From: SIG603 sp963611165
Lineage (GTDB): Bacteria > Bacillota > Clostridia > Oscillospirales > Acutalibacteraceae
DNA length: 64,000 bases
Direction: 5' to 3'
Assembly: GCA_963611165.1 (NCBI GenBank)
Contig: CAVDQG010000003.1
Span: 54,418-118,417, forward strand
The notes beneath the pieces are model-generated. The model ran no database searches. It was given only the letters and a program-made list of their open reading frames with translations, and had not been told where the DNA came from. This document shows positions 51,487 through 60,750 of this stretch, piece by piece. The stretch's first letter is position 1. Each line of letters opens with the position of its first letter. The translations under genes were made by a program, and so were the position numbers.

Positions 51487-51492
51487 CTAAAT

Positions 51493-51710
51493 GCGGCTGT
51501 GAAGAAAAATAAGCCTGTGTGGGTCTTAAGAGAGTCGGCGTTCGGTGCGAGTCGGCGGCTGAAGCAGGTGTTCCGTTTTCTGAGCCTCAATTTAATACTC
51601 GAGTGGGAAAATTTATTTTCCAATATGGGTGGCAACGCGGATCATTTCGTCCCATAATTCTTAAAGAATTAGAGGAGAATGGTCTTTTTTTATTGTTCAA
51701 AAATTATTTC
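51493..51710 (+). promoter_or_regulatory. T-box riboswitch controlling serS
   Basis: GGGTGGCAACGCGG (51627-51640) is a canonical T-box core. A terminator stem with CCAT-AATTCT/AGAATT-ATGG-type pairing and a TTTTTTT run ends near 51703. The likely Ser specifier is TCC at 51572-51574, followed by a purine G, in agreement with serS downstream; I am less sure of the codon than for the Cys leader. Confidence 0.88.
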
Positions 51711-51734
51711 GTGAAAACGAATTCGGAGGTAATC

Positions 51735-53024
51735 ATGTTAGATATCAAGTTTTTAAGAGAAAATCCCGAGATTGTTAAGCAGAACATCCGCAACAAGTTC
51801 CAGGATAAGAAGCTTCCGCTTGTCGATGAGGTAATCGAGCTTGACAAGCAGAGAAGAGAGGCACAGCAGAAAGCCGATAACTTAAGACAGTCAAGAAACA
51901 GCCTTTCCAAGCAGATTGGCGGACTTATGAAGGAGGGCAAGAAGGCTGAGGCTGAAGAGGTCAAGGCTCAGGTTAAGGCTCAGGGCGATGAGCTCGCAGC
52001 TGCCGAGGCACTCCAGACCGAGCTTGAGGGCAAGGTTAAGGAAATTATGATGGTCATTCCGAACATCATCGATCCGTCCGTTCCGATCGGTAAGGACGAC
52101 AGCGAGAACGTAGAGGTTGAGCGTTTCGGCGAGCCGTTCGTTCCTGATTTCGAGATTCCTTATCACACCGATATCATGGACAGATTCGAGGGAATTGACC
52201 TTGACGCTGCAAGAGATGTAGCAGGTAACGGCTTCTATTATCTCCAGGGCGACATTGCAAGACTTCACAGCGCTGTTATCTCTTATGCAAGAGATTTCAT
52301 GATTGACAGAGGCTTCACATACTGCGTACCGCCTTTCATGATCAGAAGGAGAGTTGTCGAGGGCGTTATGTCGTTTGCCGAGATGGACGCTATGATGTAC
52401 AAGATTGAGGGCGAAGATCTCTACCTCATCGGAACAAGTGAGCACTCCATGATCGGTAAGTTCATCGATTCCGAGACTCCTGAGGAGAAGCTTCCGAAGA
52501 CACTCACCTCTTATTCTCCGTGCTTCCGTAAGGAGAAGGGTGCACACGGCATCGAGGAGAGAGGCGTCTATCGAATTCATCAGTTCGAGAAGCAGGAAAT
52601 GATAGTTATCTGCAAGCCTGAAGAATCCAAGATGTGGTATGAGAAGCTTTGGAAGAACACAGTTGACCTTTTCAGAAGCATGGATATCCCTGTAAGACAG
52701 CTTGAGTGCTGCTCCGGTGACCTTGCAGACCTTAAGGTTAAGTCCTGCGATGTTGAAGCATGGTCTCCGAGACAGAAGAAGTACTTCGAGGTTGGCTCTT
52801 GCTCAAACCTCGGTGACGCTCAGGCAAGAAGACTTAACATCAAGGTTAAGGGCGCAGACGGCAAGAAGTATCTTGCTCACACACTCAACAACACTGTTGT
52901 CGCACCTCCGAGAATGCTCATCGCATTCCTCGAGAACAACCTCTGCGAGGACGGTTCTGTTAAGATTCCCGAGCCACTCAGAATGTACATGGGCGGCAAG
53001 GACAAGATTGTTCCGATCAAGTAA
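51735..53024 (+). CDS. serS: Seryl-tRNA synthetase (429 aa)
   Basis: A class II synthetase: an N-terminal coiled-coil arm (KADNLRQSRNSLSKQIG region), motif 2 CFRKEKGAHGIEERGVYRIH, and motif 3 NNTVVAPPRMLIAFLENN. The frame is open back to 51519, but that runs through the T-box; GGAGGT sits before ATG 51735, where MLDIKFLRENPE matches the SerRS family start. Length normal. Regulated by the serine T-box. Confidence 0.97.
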   Translation: MLDIKFLRENPEIVKQNIRNKFQDKKLPLVDEVIELDKQRREAQQKADNLRQSRNSLSKQIGGLMKEGKKAEAEEVKAQVKAQGDELAAAEALQTELEGKVKEIMMVIPNIIDPSVPIGKDDSENVEVERFGEPFVPDFEIPYHTDIMDRFEGIDLDAARDVAGNGFYYLQGDIARLHSAVISYARDFMIDRGFTYCVPPFMIRRRVVEGVMSFAEMDAMMYKIEGEDLYLIGTSEHSMIGKFIDSETPEEKLPKTLTSYSPCFRKEKGAHGIEERGVYRIHQFEKQEMIVICKPEESKMWYEKLWKNTVDLFRSMDIPVRQLECCSGDLADLKVKSCDVEAWSPRQKKYFEVGSCSNLGDAQARRLNIKVKGADGKKYLAHTLNNTVVAPPRMLIAFLENNLCEDGSVKIPEPLRMYMGGKDKIVPIK

Positions 53025-53046
53025 TTTTTTGAAACTAAAGATTATT

Positions 53047-53072
53047 AAGGCAGTCCGACGGGCTGCCTTTTT
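53047..53072 (+). terminator. Terminator after serS
   Basis: AAGGCAG pairs with CTGCCTT, then TTT. Confidence 0.85.
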
Positions 53073-53086
53073 GTCGTTGACTATGC

Positions 53087-53115
53087 TTGACTTTGTATCA
53101 AGGCTAACTTATAAT
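53087..53115 (+). promoter_or_regulatory. Promoter of the 53153 gene
   Basis: TTGACT (53087-53092), 17 nt, TATAAT (53110-53115). Confidence 0.8.
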
Positions 53116-53152
53116 CAAGGTGATTAAGACTTATTTTAGGTAGGAAGAAAAA

Positions 53153-53419
53153 ATGGCATTAGGCTCGATAATTTTAGGAATAGTCGGAATAATTTTCACG
53201 ATACTTTTTGTTTTTACGCAAAGCTTTGACTTTCTCGGAGTTTTGGTGAGTGCGCTCGGCATTTACTTTGCGCTCAGAACACTTCAGAAGCATCTTATGG
53301 ACAGAACCGAAGCCGAGGAAAAGCAGGCAAAAATCGGACTTGCGGTCTCGATAATCGGTGCGCTTGGCGGAATAATCGTTTGGATTGTATACTGGCTGAC
53401 AGTGGTTCAGATTCACTGA
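53153..53419 (+). CDS. Small two- or three-helix membrane protein (88 aa)
   Basis: Two N-terminal hydrophobic helices (residues 4-42), a charged loop (LQKHLMDRTEAEEKQAK), and a third helix (residues 62-85). The topology resembles small DUF4190-like membrane proteins, but no family is confirmed. It has its own strong promoter and a terminator. The start ATG at 53153 follows TAGGAAG. Confidence 0.7.
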   Translation: MALGSIILGIVGIIFTILFVFTQSFDFLGVLVSALGIYFALRTLQKHLMDRTEAEEKQAKIGLAVSIIGALGGIIVWIVYWLTVVQIH

Positions 53420-53438
53420 AAACTATGCGAATACACAG

Positions 53439-53476
53439 GGCTGAAGGGTGTTTTTTTACCTTTCAGCCGTTTTTTC
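53439..53476 (+). terminator. Terminator of the small membrane protein gene
   Basis: GGCTGAAGGGT pairs with ACCTTTCAGCC, followed by GTTTTTT. Confidence 0.9.
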
Positions 53477-53520
53477 TTGTGCTCAAAAACCGTGCAAGGT
53501 AAAGTTAACAAAAGCTTTGC

Positions 53521-53549
53521 TTGAATAAAAAGCCCCTTGGTGTTAAGAT
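53521..53549 (+). promoter_or_regulatory. Promoter of the hexapeptide transferase gene
   Basis: TTGAAT (53521-53526), 17 nt, TAAGAT (53544-53549) followed by TAG. Confidence 0.6.
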
Positions 53550-53595
53550 TAGTCTGTATTTTTATGTAAATCTATTATTTAAGGAGAATTGAGAT

Positions 53596-54264
53596 ATGAA
53601 GGAAAATATGAAAATATCGGCAATGTATGACCTAAGTCATACAAAAGCAAAGTCTTTGCTCGAAAAGCACGAGTATCCTTGGGAGGTTCTCCCCGAAATC
53701 GGCGCTTTTATTCTTGAAGTGGGCGCACAGCTTTCATCCGATGAATATGAGAAGCACGGCGAAAATGTTTGGATTGCAAAGGACGCAAAGATTTATCCGA
53801 ACAACTACATTGCGGGCCCTTGCATCATCGGCCATAAAACAGAGGTAAGACCGGGCGCTTTCATCAGGGGCAACGCACTTGTCGGCGACAACTGTGTGGT
53901 TGGAAATTCCACAGAGCTTAAAAATGTAATTATTTTCGATAATGTTCAGGTTCCGCATTATAATTATGTCGGCGATTCTGTTCTCGGATTTAAGTCTCAT
54001 ATGGGAGCAGGTTCCATTACCTCGAATGTCAAGCAGGACAAGACAAACGTCACAATCAAATGCGGCGACGAAAAGGTTGAGACAGGCATGAGAAAATTCG
54101 GCGCAATGCTCGGCGATAATGTTGAGATTGGCTGCAATACCGTAATGAACCCGGGCACGGTTATCGGAAGAGGCTCGAGAGTATATCCGCTTTCTATGGT
54201 AAGAGGATTCGTTCCTGCCGGCTCTATCTACAAGAAGCTCGGAGAAATTTCAGAAATCAAATAA
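53596..54264 (+). CDS. Left-handed beta-helix (hexapeptide) transferase, GlmU-C-like (222 aa)
   Basis: Residues about 65-205 are hexapeptide repeats (IIGHKTEVRPGAFIRGNALVG and VEIGCNTVMNPGTVIGRGS), resembling the acetyltransferase half of GlmU but without a nucleotidyltransferase domain. The N-terminal helical region (HTKAKSLLEKHEYPW) is shared with a group of clostridial sugar-nucleotide-like transferases. Substrate unknown. It precedes the FHA-FtsW gene by 18 nt, so cell-wall precursor metabolism is conceivable. Confidence 0.83.
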   Translation: MKENMKISAMYDLSHTKAKSLLEKHEYPWEVLPEIGAFILEVGAQLSSDEYEKHGENVWIAKDAKIYPNNYIAGPCIIGHKTEVRPGAFIRGNALVGDNCVVGNSTELKNVIIFDNVQVPHYNYVGDSVLGFKSHMGAGSITSNVKQDKTNVTIKCGDEKVETGMRKFGAMLGDNVEIGCNTVMNPGTVIGRGSRVYPLSMVRGFVPAGSIYKKLGEISEIK

Positions 54265-54282
54265 GACGTTAGGACGGAAAAT

Positions 54283-56433
54283 ATGGAATATGTTACCAAG
54301 CTGGTGAGCAGCTCCTACATGCAGTATGTAATGCTCGCCATGAGAGTGGTCACTCCGCTTATAGCACTCCTGATTGTTTGGCGATGCTACACCAGCTTTA
54401 AAAAAGGTCTCAGACGATATGACCCCGTGCTGATGCTCACGGAAATATCAACGGGCAAGAAATTCCCGATTCTCTATTGGGAGAACTCAATCGGAAGAGC
54501 GAGAACCTGTGATATTTTCATTCCCGACCAGAGCATAAGCCGAGACCACTGCGTTCTTCTCAGAAGAGACGAGGGCTGGTTTGTCTGCGACTCGGAGTCT
54601 AAAGCGGGCACCTATGTAAACGGTGAGAAAATCGAGGGAAGAAAGCTGGTCGCTCTTGGCGATGTCATAAGAATCGGCACAACGGAGCTTGAGCTTGACA
54701 AGAGCGATATCCCCGCAAAGCAGAGAAGAAAGATGTTCACGGGCTTTATGAAAACAGCCGCTTCGCCGACATCACTTCTCTTTATGGTCACTTTAGTTCA
54801 GATTTCTCTGACAATCCAGCTTATGTTCGGAACGGGAGAAATCACCTTTGCACCGCTCACATCTTTTGTGGCGCTGTTTCTTCTCACGTGGGTATTCTAT
54901 TTCTTCAGCACGAGAATACTTCACAGATCCACATTTGAGCTTGAAACGGTGGGACTTCTTCTTTCAAGCATAGGAATTATGCTTTTGACGGGTGAGGACG
55001 CAGACGGTGTTCTCACGCAGATAATCGCAATGATTATCGGTATAGTTCTTTTCTCGGCACTTCTCATTTTCCTTGAGGACAGCGACCGAGTTACGAAGTA
55101 CCGTCTGTGGCTTGCAGGCGGAGCACTGCTTCTTTTTGCAATCAACCTTGTTCTCGGTACAGAGCTGAACGGCTCGAAAAACTGGATTTTTATCGGCCCG
55201 ATAAGCATTCAGCCGTCAGAGCTCATCAAGATTATTTTCATCGTTGTCGGAGCAAGTACACTTGACCATCTGCAGACAAAGAAGAATATCACGGAGTTCA
55301 TCGTCTTTGGCGGCGCTTGTCTCGGATGCCTTTTCATCATGCGAGATTTCGGTACAGCTTGCATATTCTTTGCGGGCTTCCTTGTTATCGCATTCATGCG
55401 TTCGGGCTCTATCCGTACAATCGCACTCATTCTTGCGGTTGCTGTGCTCGGCGTTGTCATGATAATTTCCTTTAAGCCGTATGTTGCTCAGCGTTTTGCA
55501 GGCTGGCTTCATGTTTGGAATCACATAAACGATTCCCTCGGCTATCAGCAGACGAGAGCACTCACCTATATCGCAAGCGGCGGTTTATTCGGAATGGGTC
55601 TGGGAAGAGGTTATCTGCACTTTGTCGCAGCGGGTGACTCCGACCTTGTTTTTGCTATGCTTTCCGAGGAACAGGGAATGCTCATGAGTTTCACGGTGGT
55701 TTTTGCTATTTCACTTCTTATCATGTATACAAGAAGTGATGTTTCAAGAAGCCGCTCGACGCTCTATTCGATTTGCTCATCTGCGGCGGCAGGTATACTC
55801 GTTTTCCAGATGTGCCTGAATGTTTTCGGTACAACAGATGTTTTGCCGATGACGGGTGTTACGCTTCCGTTCATCAGCTCGGGTGGTTCGAGTATGATGT
55901 CAGTCTGGGGAATGCTCGCACTCATAAAGGCAAGTGACGAGAGAACTTACGGCGCAAAGCGTGCCAACCACAGGGAGAAAAAGCAGATTAAAGCCGAAAT
56001 CCGTGAGGAAAAGCGTGCGAGAGTCTTGGCAAGAAAGAACGGCGAGGACTATTACGAAAACGACCGTGAGAGTTATATCAAGGATAAGGGTTACAGAAAT
56101 AACCGTGACAACGGATATAATAATTCAGTCGATTATAACTCCTACAATAATTACGGCGGATATGACGATTATGACGATGAGCCGCATATCAACGAAGAAG
56201 CCTTTATGCGAGGCGTTCGGGGAAGAAATCCTTATGAGGGCTTTGATGAGTTTGAGGACGAGCAAAGTTTCACTCAGGAGGTAGACACGGACGAAAACCG
56301 TTCCTACTATGACCCGAAGGATTATGCCGGCTATGAGGACAGCCGTTCAGACCCCGGCAGACACTATGCCGAGGACGATGACGAGATTTACTCCGACTCG
56401 GAAAATGGAAGAAACGGCAGAAGATACAGATAA
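54283..56433 (+). CDS. FHA-domain/FtsW-RodA family fusion (716 aa)
   Basis: An N-terminal membrane helix (15-33), then an FHA domain (62-137): GR at 71-72 and SRDH at 86-89, but the usual NGT of the binding site reads AGT (108-110). Ten-helix FtsW/RodA/SpoVE module with the signature PFISSGGSS and the GMGLGRGYLHFVAAGDSD loop, then a ~140-residue cytoplasmic Tyr/Asn/acidic tail. FtsW/RodA proteins are lipid II polymerases. FHA domains bind phosphothreonine, so Ser/Thr-kinase control of wall growth is likely; the A in place of N may weaken it. Confidence 0.92.
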   Translation: MEYVTKLVSSSYMQYVMLAMRVVTPLIALLIVWRCYTSFKKGLRRYDPVLMLTEISTGKKFPILYWENSIGRARTCDIFIPDQSISRDHCVLLRRDEGWFVCDSESKAGTYVNGEKIEGRKLVALGDVIRIGTTELELDKSDIPAKQRRKMFTGFMKTAASPTSLLFMVTLVQISLTIQLMFGTGEITFAPLTSFVALFLLTWVFYFFSTRILHRSTFELETVGLLLSSIGIMLLTGEDADGVLTQIIAMIIGIVLFSALLIFLEDSDRVTKYRLWLAGGALLLFAINLVLGTELNGSKNWIFIGPISIQPSELIKIIFIVVGASTLDHLQTKKNITEFIVFGGACLGCLFIMRDFGTACIFFAGFLVIAFMRSGSIRTIALILAVAVLGVVMIISFKPYVAQRFAGWLHVWNHINDSLGYQQTRALTYIASGGLFGMGLGRGYLHFVAAGDSDLVFAMLSEEQGMLMSFTVVFAISLLIMYTRSDVSRSRSTLYSICSSAAAGILVFQMCLNVFGTTDVLPMTGVTLPFISSGGSSMMSVWGMLALIKASDERTYGAKRANHREKKQIKAEIREEKRARVLARKNGEDYYENDRESYIKDKGYRNNRDNGYNNSVDYNSYNNYGGYDDYDDEPHINEEAFMRGVRGRNPYEGFDEFEDEQSFTQEVDTDENRSYYDPKDYAGYEDSRSDPGRHYAEDDDEIYSDSENGRNGRRYR

Positions 56434-56479
56434 CTAATATGATAAGAAGTTTAGATAAAAATGTGAAAGGAGTGGTCAG

Positions 56480-57838
56480 ATGAGGACGGTTGGAAGAAGA
56501 TCGGTAGTTCTCTACATTCTTTTAATCGGTTTTATTGGTGGCTTTTGTTACCTTTGCTTCAACATTGCCATGCACGGCTCTGACTGGGTAACTCAGGCGT
56601 ATAACGGTCACATTTATGCCGACGACGCCACGGCGGTAACGGGCAATATTTACGACAGAAACGGCGTTCTTCTGGCAACGACCACGAACGGCGAGAGAAT
56701 TTATAATGACGACCAGAGTGTGAGAATGTCGTTACTTCACACGGTAGGAGACAGCTCGGGATATATCGGAACGAGCGTTCAGTCACTTTTAAGAAGTAAG
56801 CTTGTCGGTTACAATGTTTTTACGGGACTTAACCGCACGCCGCTTCAGCAGCTTGGACTTAACGACATGAGCTTGACAGTTGACGCAAGCGTTTGCGCCA
56901 CTGCATATAACGCACTCGGAGGCAATGACGGTGCGGTGCTTGTCTACAACTACAAGACGGGTGAGATTATCTGCAAGGTTTCTGCACCGGGATATGACCC
57001 TGGAGCCGTTCCGAGCGATCTTCTCGAGAATGACGCTTACGAGGGTGTTTTCGTTGATAACACGGTTTCTTCAAGCTACACCCCCGGTTCTATTTTTAAG
57101 ATAGTGACTGCGGCTTGTGCAATTGAAAATCTTTCCGACTGGGATTCGAGAACATATTATTGTAATCAGACAACCTATTTCGGAGATGATGCTGTTACCT
57201 GTCTTGATTATCACGGGGAACTCAATATATATCAGGCAATGATGTATTCATGTAACTCCTATTTTTCACAGCTTGCGGTTGACCTTGGCTACGACAAGCT
57301 TATGAAAACGGCTGAAGAGCTGGGATTTAACAAGAGCCTTGATTTCTCCAATTTCACAACGGGAGATTCGAGCATTAACCTCACGGAGAGCACGAAAGAC
57401 TCTGATATCGGTTGGGCAGGAATCGGTCAGTACACTGTTCTTGTCAATCCGATGCAGTATCTGACCGTTATGGGTGCAATTGCAAACGGCGGCAGTTACG
57501 CAGAGCCGTATGTAACAAACGCAAGCGTATTTGACGCACTTTCCTCCAATACTCAGATAATGAGCGAGTCCACCGCAAATTCACTCAAGGATATTATGAG
57601 ATACACGGTGCAAAACTACTACGGTGACGATATGTTCCCGTCAGGCTGGGAGGTTTGCGCAAAGACCGGTACGGCTGAAGTCGGCGAGGACAAGGAGCCT
57701 AACGCTTGGATAGTGGGATTTTCTTCAAACACCGATTATCCTTATGCGTTTGTCGTATGCGTTGCAAACGGCGGCTCGGGCTATTCTGTTGCAGGCGGCG
57801 TTGCTTCTCAGGTTCTTAATGCGATAGCTTACGGCTGA
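56480..57838 (+). CDS. Class B penicillin-binding transpeptidase, PbpA-type (452 aa)
   Basis: An N-terminal membrane helix (residues 9-28) anchors the enzyme outside. Transpeptidase motifs: SIFK (Ser 204, Lys 207), SCN at 257-259, and KTGT at 395-398. The short pre-domain and small size match PbpA-like class B PBPs that pair with a RodA/FtsW polymerase. The gene follows 46 nt after its partner, giving a glycosyltransferase/transpeptidase unit. No terminator other than the hairpin at 57871. Confidence 0.93.
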   Translation: MRTVGRRSVVLYILLIGFIGGFCYLCFNIAMHGSDWVTQAYNGHIYADDATAVTGNIYDRNGVLLATTTNGERIYNDDQSVRMSLLHTVGDSSGYIGTSVQSLLRSKLVGYNVFTGLNRTPLQQLGLNDMSLTVDASVCATAYNALGGNDGAVLVYNYKTGEIICKVSAPGYDPGAVPSDLLENDAYEGVFVDNTVSSSYTPGSIFKIVTAACAIENLSDWDSRTYYCNQTTYFGDDAVTCLDYHGELNIYQAMMYSCNSYFSQLAVDLGYDKLMKTAEELGFNKSLDFSNFTTGDSSINLTESTKDSDIGWAGIGQYTVLVNPMQYLTVMGAIANGGSYAEPYVTNASVFDALSSNTQIMSESTANSLKDIMRYTVQNYYGDDMFPSGWEVCAKTGTAEVGEDKEPNAWIVGFSSNTDYPYAFVVCVANGGSGYSVAGGVASQVLNAIAYG

Positions 57839-57870
57839 TGCACAAAATAAAACAGGATATTAACTTTTTG

Positions 57871-57908
57871 ATACCGCCGATTGTATTTCGGCGGTATTGT
57901 GTTATAAT
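57871..57908 (+). promoter_or_regulatory. Terminator hairpin with the next gene's -35 box in its loop
   Basis: ATACCGCCGA (57871-57880) pairs with TCGGCGGTAT (57888-57897). The loop contains TTGTAT (57881-57886), which is 16 nt from TATAAT (57903-57908). Confidence 0.6.
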
Positions 57909-57948
57909 TTAGGTACACAATTTTCTAAAATAAGGTAGGATTATTAAA

Positions 57949-59313
57949 ATGGCAAACACAAATGGCGGACTCAGCGTCAAAGATAAGATGAGTTACGCAG
58001 TCGGCGCAGTGGGTAAGGATATGGTCTACTCGCTCGTGTCGGGATTTATTCTTTACTACTACAACACGGTTCTCGGCATAAGCGGAACGTTCACGGGCGT
58101 TATGATGATGGCGGCAAGAGTTTTTGACGCATTCAATGACCCGATGATGGGAATCGTTGTCGAAAAAACTCACACGAAAATCGGAAAATTCCGCCCGTGG
58201 ATACTTACGGGTACGGTGACAAATTCGCTTGTTCTTTTTGCGATGTTCTCCGTTCCCGAGAGCTACAAGGGTTCGTCACTCCTTATTTGGGCAACTGTCG
58301 CATATTTCCTCTGGGGTATGACTTACACAATTATGGATATTCCGTTCTGGAGCATGATTCCTGCCATCACCAAGACAGGCACGGACAGAGAGAACCTCTC
58401 CGTTATCGGAAGAACGGCTTCGTCTGTCGGTTATGCCATTCCTACGGTCACAACAATGCTTATTGTAACGAGAATAGGCGGAAGCGAAAGAGCCGGTTTC
58501 AGATTTTTAGCCGCTGTTATTGCAGGAATATTCATCATCACCGAGCTTGTCACATTCTTCGGGGTCAAGGAGAGAAGAGTTATCAAGCAGGACACACCGT
58601 CCGTCGGCGAGATGTTCAGGTCGCTTTTCTCAAACGATCAGGCAATGATAGTTGTAGTGAGCATCATTCTTTTCAATGCTTCTCTCTACATTACAACTCA
58701 GCTTGCACTCTACTTCTTCAAGTATGATATAGGAAATTCGGATCTTTATTCCGTATTCGGTGTTATAGGCGGAATCGGTCAGGTTCTTTCAATGGTAAGT
58801 TTGCCGATACTTCGAAAGAAGTGGTCGAGTAAGTCGATTTTGAGCGGTGCGATTTGCATCACGATTTTCGGCTACATCTTCCTTTTCTTGCTCGGAACAT
58901 TCTCAATCACAAATGTTGCGCTTTTGAGCCTGAGCGCATTCATTATCTATATCGGCTTCGGACTTGCAACGGTTCTTACGACAATATTCCTTGCCGATAC
59001 AGTAGATTACGGCGAGTGGAAGAACGGAAAGAGAAACGAGAGTGTTATTTTCTCCATGCAGACATTTGTCGTTAAGCTGGCAAGTGCTTTCTCCGTTCTC
59101 ATTGCGGGAGTCGGTATCGACATAATCGGACTTGACACAGAGGCGGCTGTTCAGTCACCGTCAACTATTTTGGGACTTCGCATAATCATGATAGTTATTC
59201 CGATTTTCGGATTCTTTGCGGCACTTCTCTTCTTCAGAAAGAGATATAAGCTGACAGAGGAAAAGAACGCAGAAATTGCGGCGGAGCTTGCCAAGAGAAA
59301 CGGCGAAAAATAA
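57949..59313 (+). CDS. GPH-family sodium/sugar symporter (454 aa)
   Basis: Twelve hydrophobic helices with the GPH loop motif FDAFNDPMMGIVVEKTHTK and KFRPWIL. Related to but clearly distinct from the 30584 transporter, with the codon use of its neighbours (CTT/CTC leucines). Substrate unknown, likely a glycoside. No sugar-hydrolase gene is adjacent. Convergent with gtrA, sharing a bidirectional terminator. Confidence 0.88.
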   Translation: MANTNGGLSVKDKMSYAVGAVGKDMVYSLVSGFILYYYNTVLGISGTFTGVMMMAARVFDAFNDPMMGIVVEKTHTKIGKFRPWILTGTVTNSLVLFAMFSVPESYKGSSLLIWATVAYFLWGMTYTIMDIPFWSMIPAITKTGTDRENLSVIGRTASSVGYAIPTVTTMLIVTRIGGSERAGFRFLAAVIAGIFIITELVTFFGVKERRVIKQDTPSVGEMFRSLFSNDQAMIVVVSIILFNASLYITTQLALYFFKYDIGNSDLYSVFGVIGGIGQVLSMVSLPILRKKWSSKSILSGAICITIFGYIFLFLLGTFSITNVALLSLSAFIIYIGFGLATVLTTIFLADTVDYGEWKNGKRNESVIFSMQTFVVKLASAFSVLIAGVGIDIIGLDTEAAVQSPSTILGLRIIMIVIPIFGFFAALLFFRKRYKLTEEKNAEIAAELAKRNGEK

Positions 59314-59324
59314 AATCAGACAAT

Positions 59325-59370
59325 GAAAAAAAGCTCGGACTGTCTTAATGACAATCCGAGCTTTGCTTTT
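59325..59370. terminator. Bidirectional terminator between the GPH gene and gtrA
   Basis: AAAGCTCGGA (59330-59339) pairs with TCCGAGCTTT (59355-59364) plus an inner TGTC/GACA; T-rich on both strands. Confidence 0.9.
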
Positions 59371-59386
59371 GAAATTTTGATTTAGG

Positions 59387-59800
59387 TTATTTCGTGTCGA
59401 TTGATTTTCTGAAAACGACAAATCTGTCATAGAGATATTCTGTCGTGAAATTGAGCAGCATATTTATCACGGTCACGAGGTAGGAATTCCAGAGAAGTGT
59501 TTCCGCAAGGTAATTTCCGCCTATTGTGGTGAGCGGAGTGAACACGCAGTAATATGCGGCAACCTTGAGCATGGCGGCGGGAATGTTGCTTGCTGAATGA
59601 AACGTAAAATTGCGGTTCAAAGTGAAATTCCAGAGTATTGAGAGAATGAGCGCCGCAAGATAACGGAACCAATATCCCAGAGACGTGAACTGAGTGAGGA
59701 GAGTGAAGACGACAATTTCAATCACTCCCGCACTGACGGAGAAAAGCGTGAACTTTATCGTTCGCATAAGCTCCGAATGTTTTTTGGAACCTGTTTTCAT
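59387..59800 (-). CDS. GtrA family membrane protein (137 aa)
   Basis: Four hydrophobic helices with the GtrA motif FTLNRNFTF and a C-terminal YLYDRFVVF. GtrA proteins flip or accompany lipid-linked sugars for wall or surface polysaccharide modification. It is the last gene of the proB-proA-glutaredoxin-GNAT-gtrA run, 5 nt after the GNAT gene, so co-transcription is likely although the functions look unrelated. Confidence 0.88.
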   Translation of the reverse strand: MKTGSKKHSELMRTIKFTLFSVSAGVIEIVVFTLLTQFTSLGYWFRYLAALILSILWNFTLNRNFTFHSASNIPAAMLKVAAYYCVFTPLTTIGGNYLAETLLWNSYLVTVINMLLNFTTEYLYDRFVVFRKSIDTK

Positions 59801-59805
59801 GGGGA

Positions 59806-60408
59806 TTATTTATCCTTTCTGTAAAGCTTTGGGTGAAACATCGGAACGGCTTTTCTGAGCTCGCCAAGTAAATTCTCGTACTCGGTTTTCAGAAATTCAT
59901 ATGAGTCGACATCAAGCTTAATTTCCGAGCATACAATCTCGAATTCGGTTTCGCAGTAGTACTGGAAATATCCCGTTTCCTTGAAGCCGTTTCTGAGGTA
60001 GAAATTCTTTCGGTGAATTCGCTGTTCGTTGTTCGGTGCGGATTCGTCCAAGGCTTCAAAGTCGAGAACGATTTGATAATCCCTGTACCTATCGAAAATT
60101 AGGCTAAGTGCCTTTGTGCCAAGCCCCAGAGAACGAAGATCGTTTCTTATTGCAAAGAACCACGCATAGGTGCAGAGCCCCTTTTTCATCGCTACAAAGA
60201 AACCGAGAAGCTCGTCATTATCGAAAAATCCGAGTATATCGACATCAAGCCCCATTTTCTGAAGCTCAAAGAATCTTTCAAGCGGACAACGCTCGTTTTT
60301 CGGAAATGCTTCGTTATTTATAGCGGTGAATGCGTTTTTGATTTCGTCAGGTGATTTTTGGGTTATATTTTCAATCCTTGTGATTTGTTTTGTGGTTTTT
60401 AAATTCAT
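59806..60408 (-). CDS. GNAT family N-acetyltransferase (200 aa)
   Basis: Acetyl-CoA-binding region reads RNDLRSLGLGTKALSLIF (motif A-like, LGLGTKAL), with NNEQRIHRKNFYLRNGF near the C-terminus. The substrate is unknown. It begins 3 nt after the glutaredoxin-like gene. Confidence 0.8.
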   Translation of the reverse strand: MNLKTTKQITRIENITQKSPDEIKNAFTAINNEAFPKNERCPLERFFELQKMGLDVDILGFFDNDELLGFFVAMKKGLCTYAWFFAIRNDLRSLGLGTKALSLIFDRYRDYQIVLDFEALDESAPNNEQRIHRKNFYLRNGFKETGYFQYYCETEFEIVCSEIKLDVDSYEFLKTEYENLLGELRKAVPMFHPKLYRKDK

Positions 60409-60411
60409 AAA

Positions 60412-60732
60412 TCAGCAACCCTTTTTACCTGCCAAGTGGTCTGCAATGGAGCAAGCGGGAGCGTCGTCTGTCATCGGTCTTGACTTAAGACCTGCGTCCT
60501 CTGCTGTGAGGGAAACGCTTCCGTCCTCAAAGAGGAAACAGGGGATACCTGCATATCCCTTTTCTTTTGCTTCATCGAAAACAGGGCTGTTATCTCTGAG
60601 TTTTAAGAACTCCTTGAGCTTTAAGACATGAGACCCGATGTCGACATATTCATATTTATCCTCTTTGCCTTCAATCTGGTCGTGAAGATAGGAACAATCG
60701 GGGCAAGTTGGCATACCGTAAATTTTGATCAT
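60412..60732 (-). CDS. Glutaredoxin-related thiol protein (106 aa)
   Basis: A thioredoxin-fold protein with the redox motif CPDC in YGMPTCPDCSYL and the cis-Pro loop GYAGIPCFLFEDG. The Cys next to the cis-Pro and a C-terminal CSI...GKKGC give extra thiols. Length is close to glutaredoxin. Located between proA and the GNAT gene in one transcription direction. Confidence 0.85.
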   Translation of the reverse strand: MIKIYGMPTCPDCSYLHDQIEGKEDKYEYVDIGSHVLKLKEFLKLRDNSPVFDEAKEKGYAGIPCFLFEDGSVSLTAEDAGLKSRPMTDDAPACSIADHLAGKKGC

Positions 60733-60750
60733 GATAATCTCTCCTTACTG

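Noticed and set aside
51519..51734. Upstream extension of serS
   Set aside because: It lies in the T-box leader; RBS and conserved N-terminus place the start at 51735.
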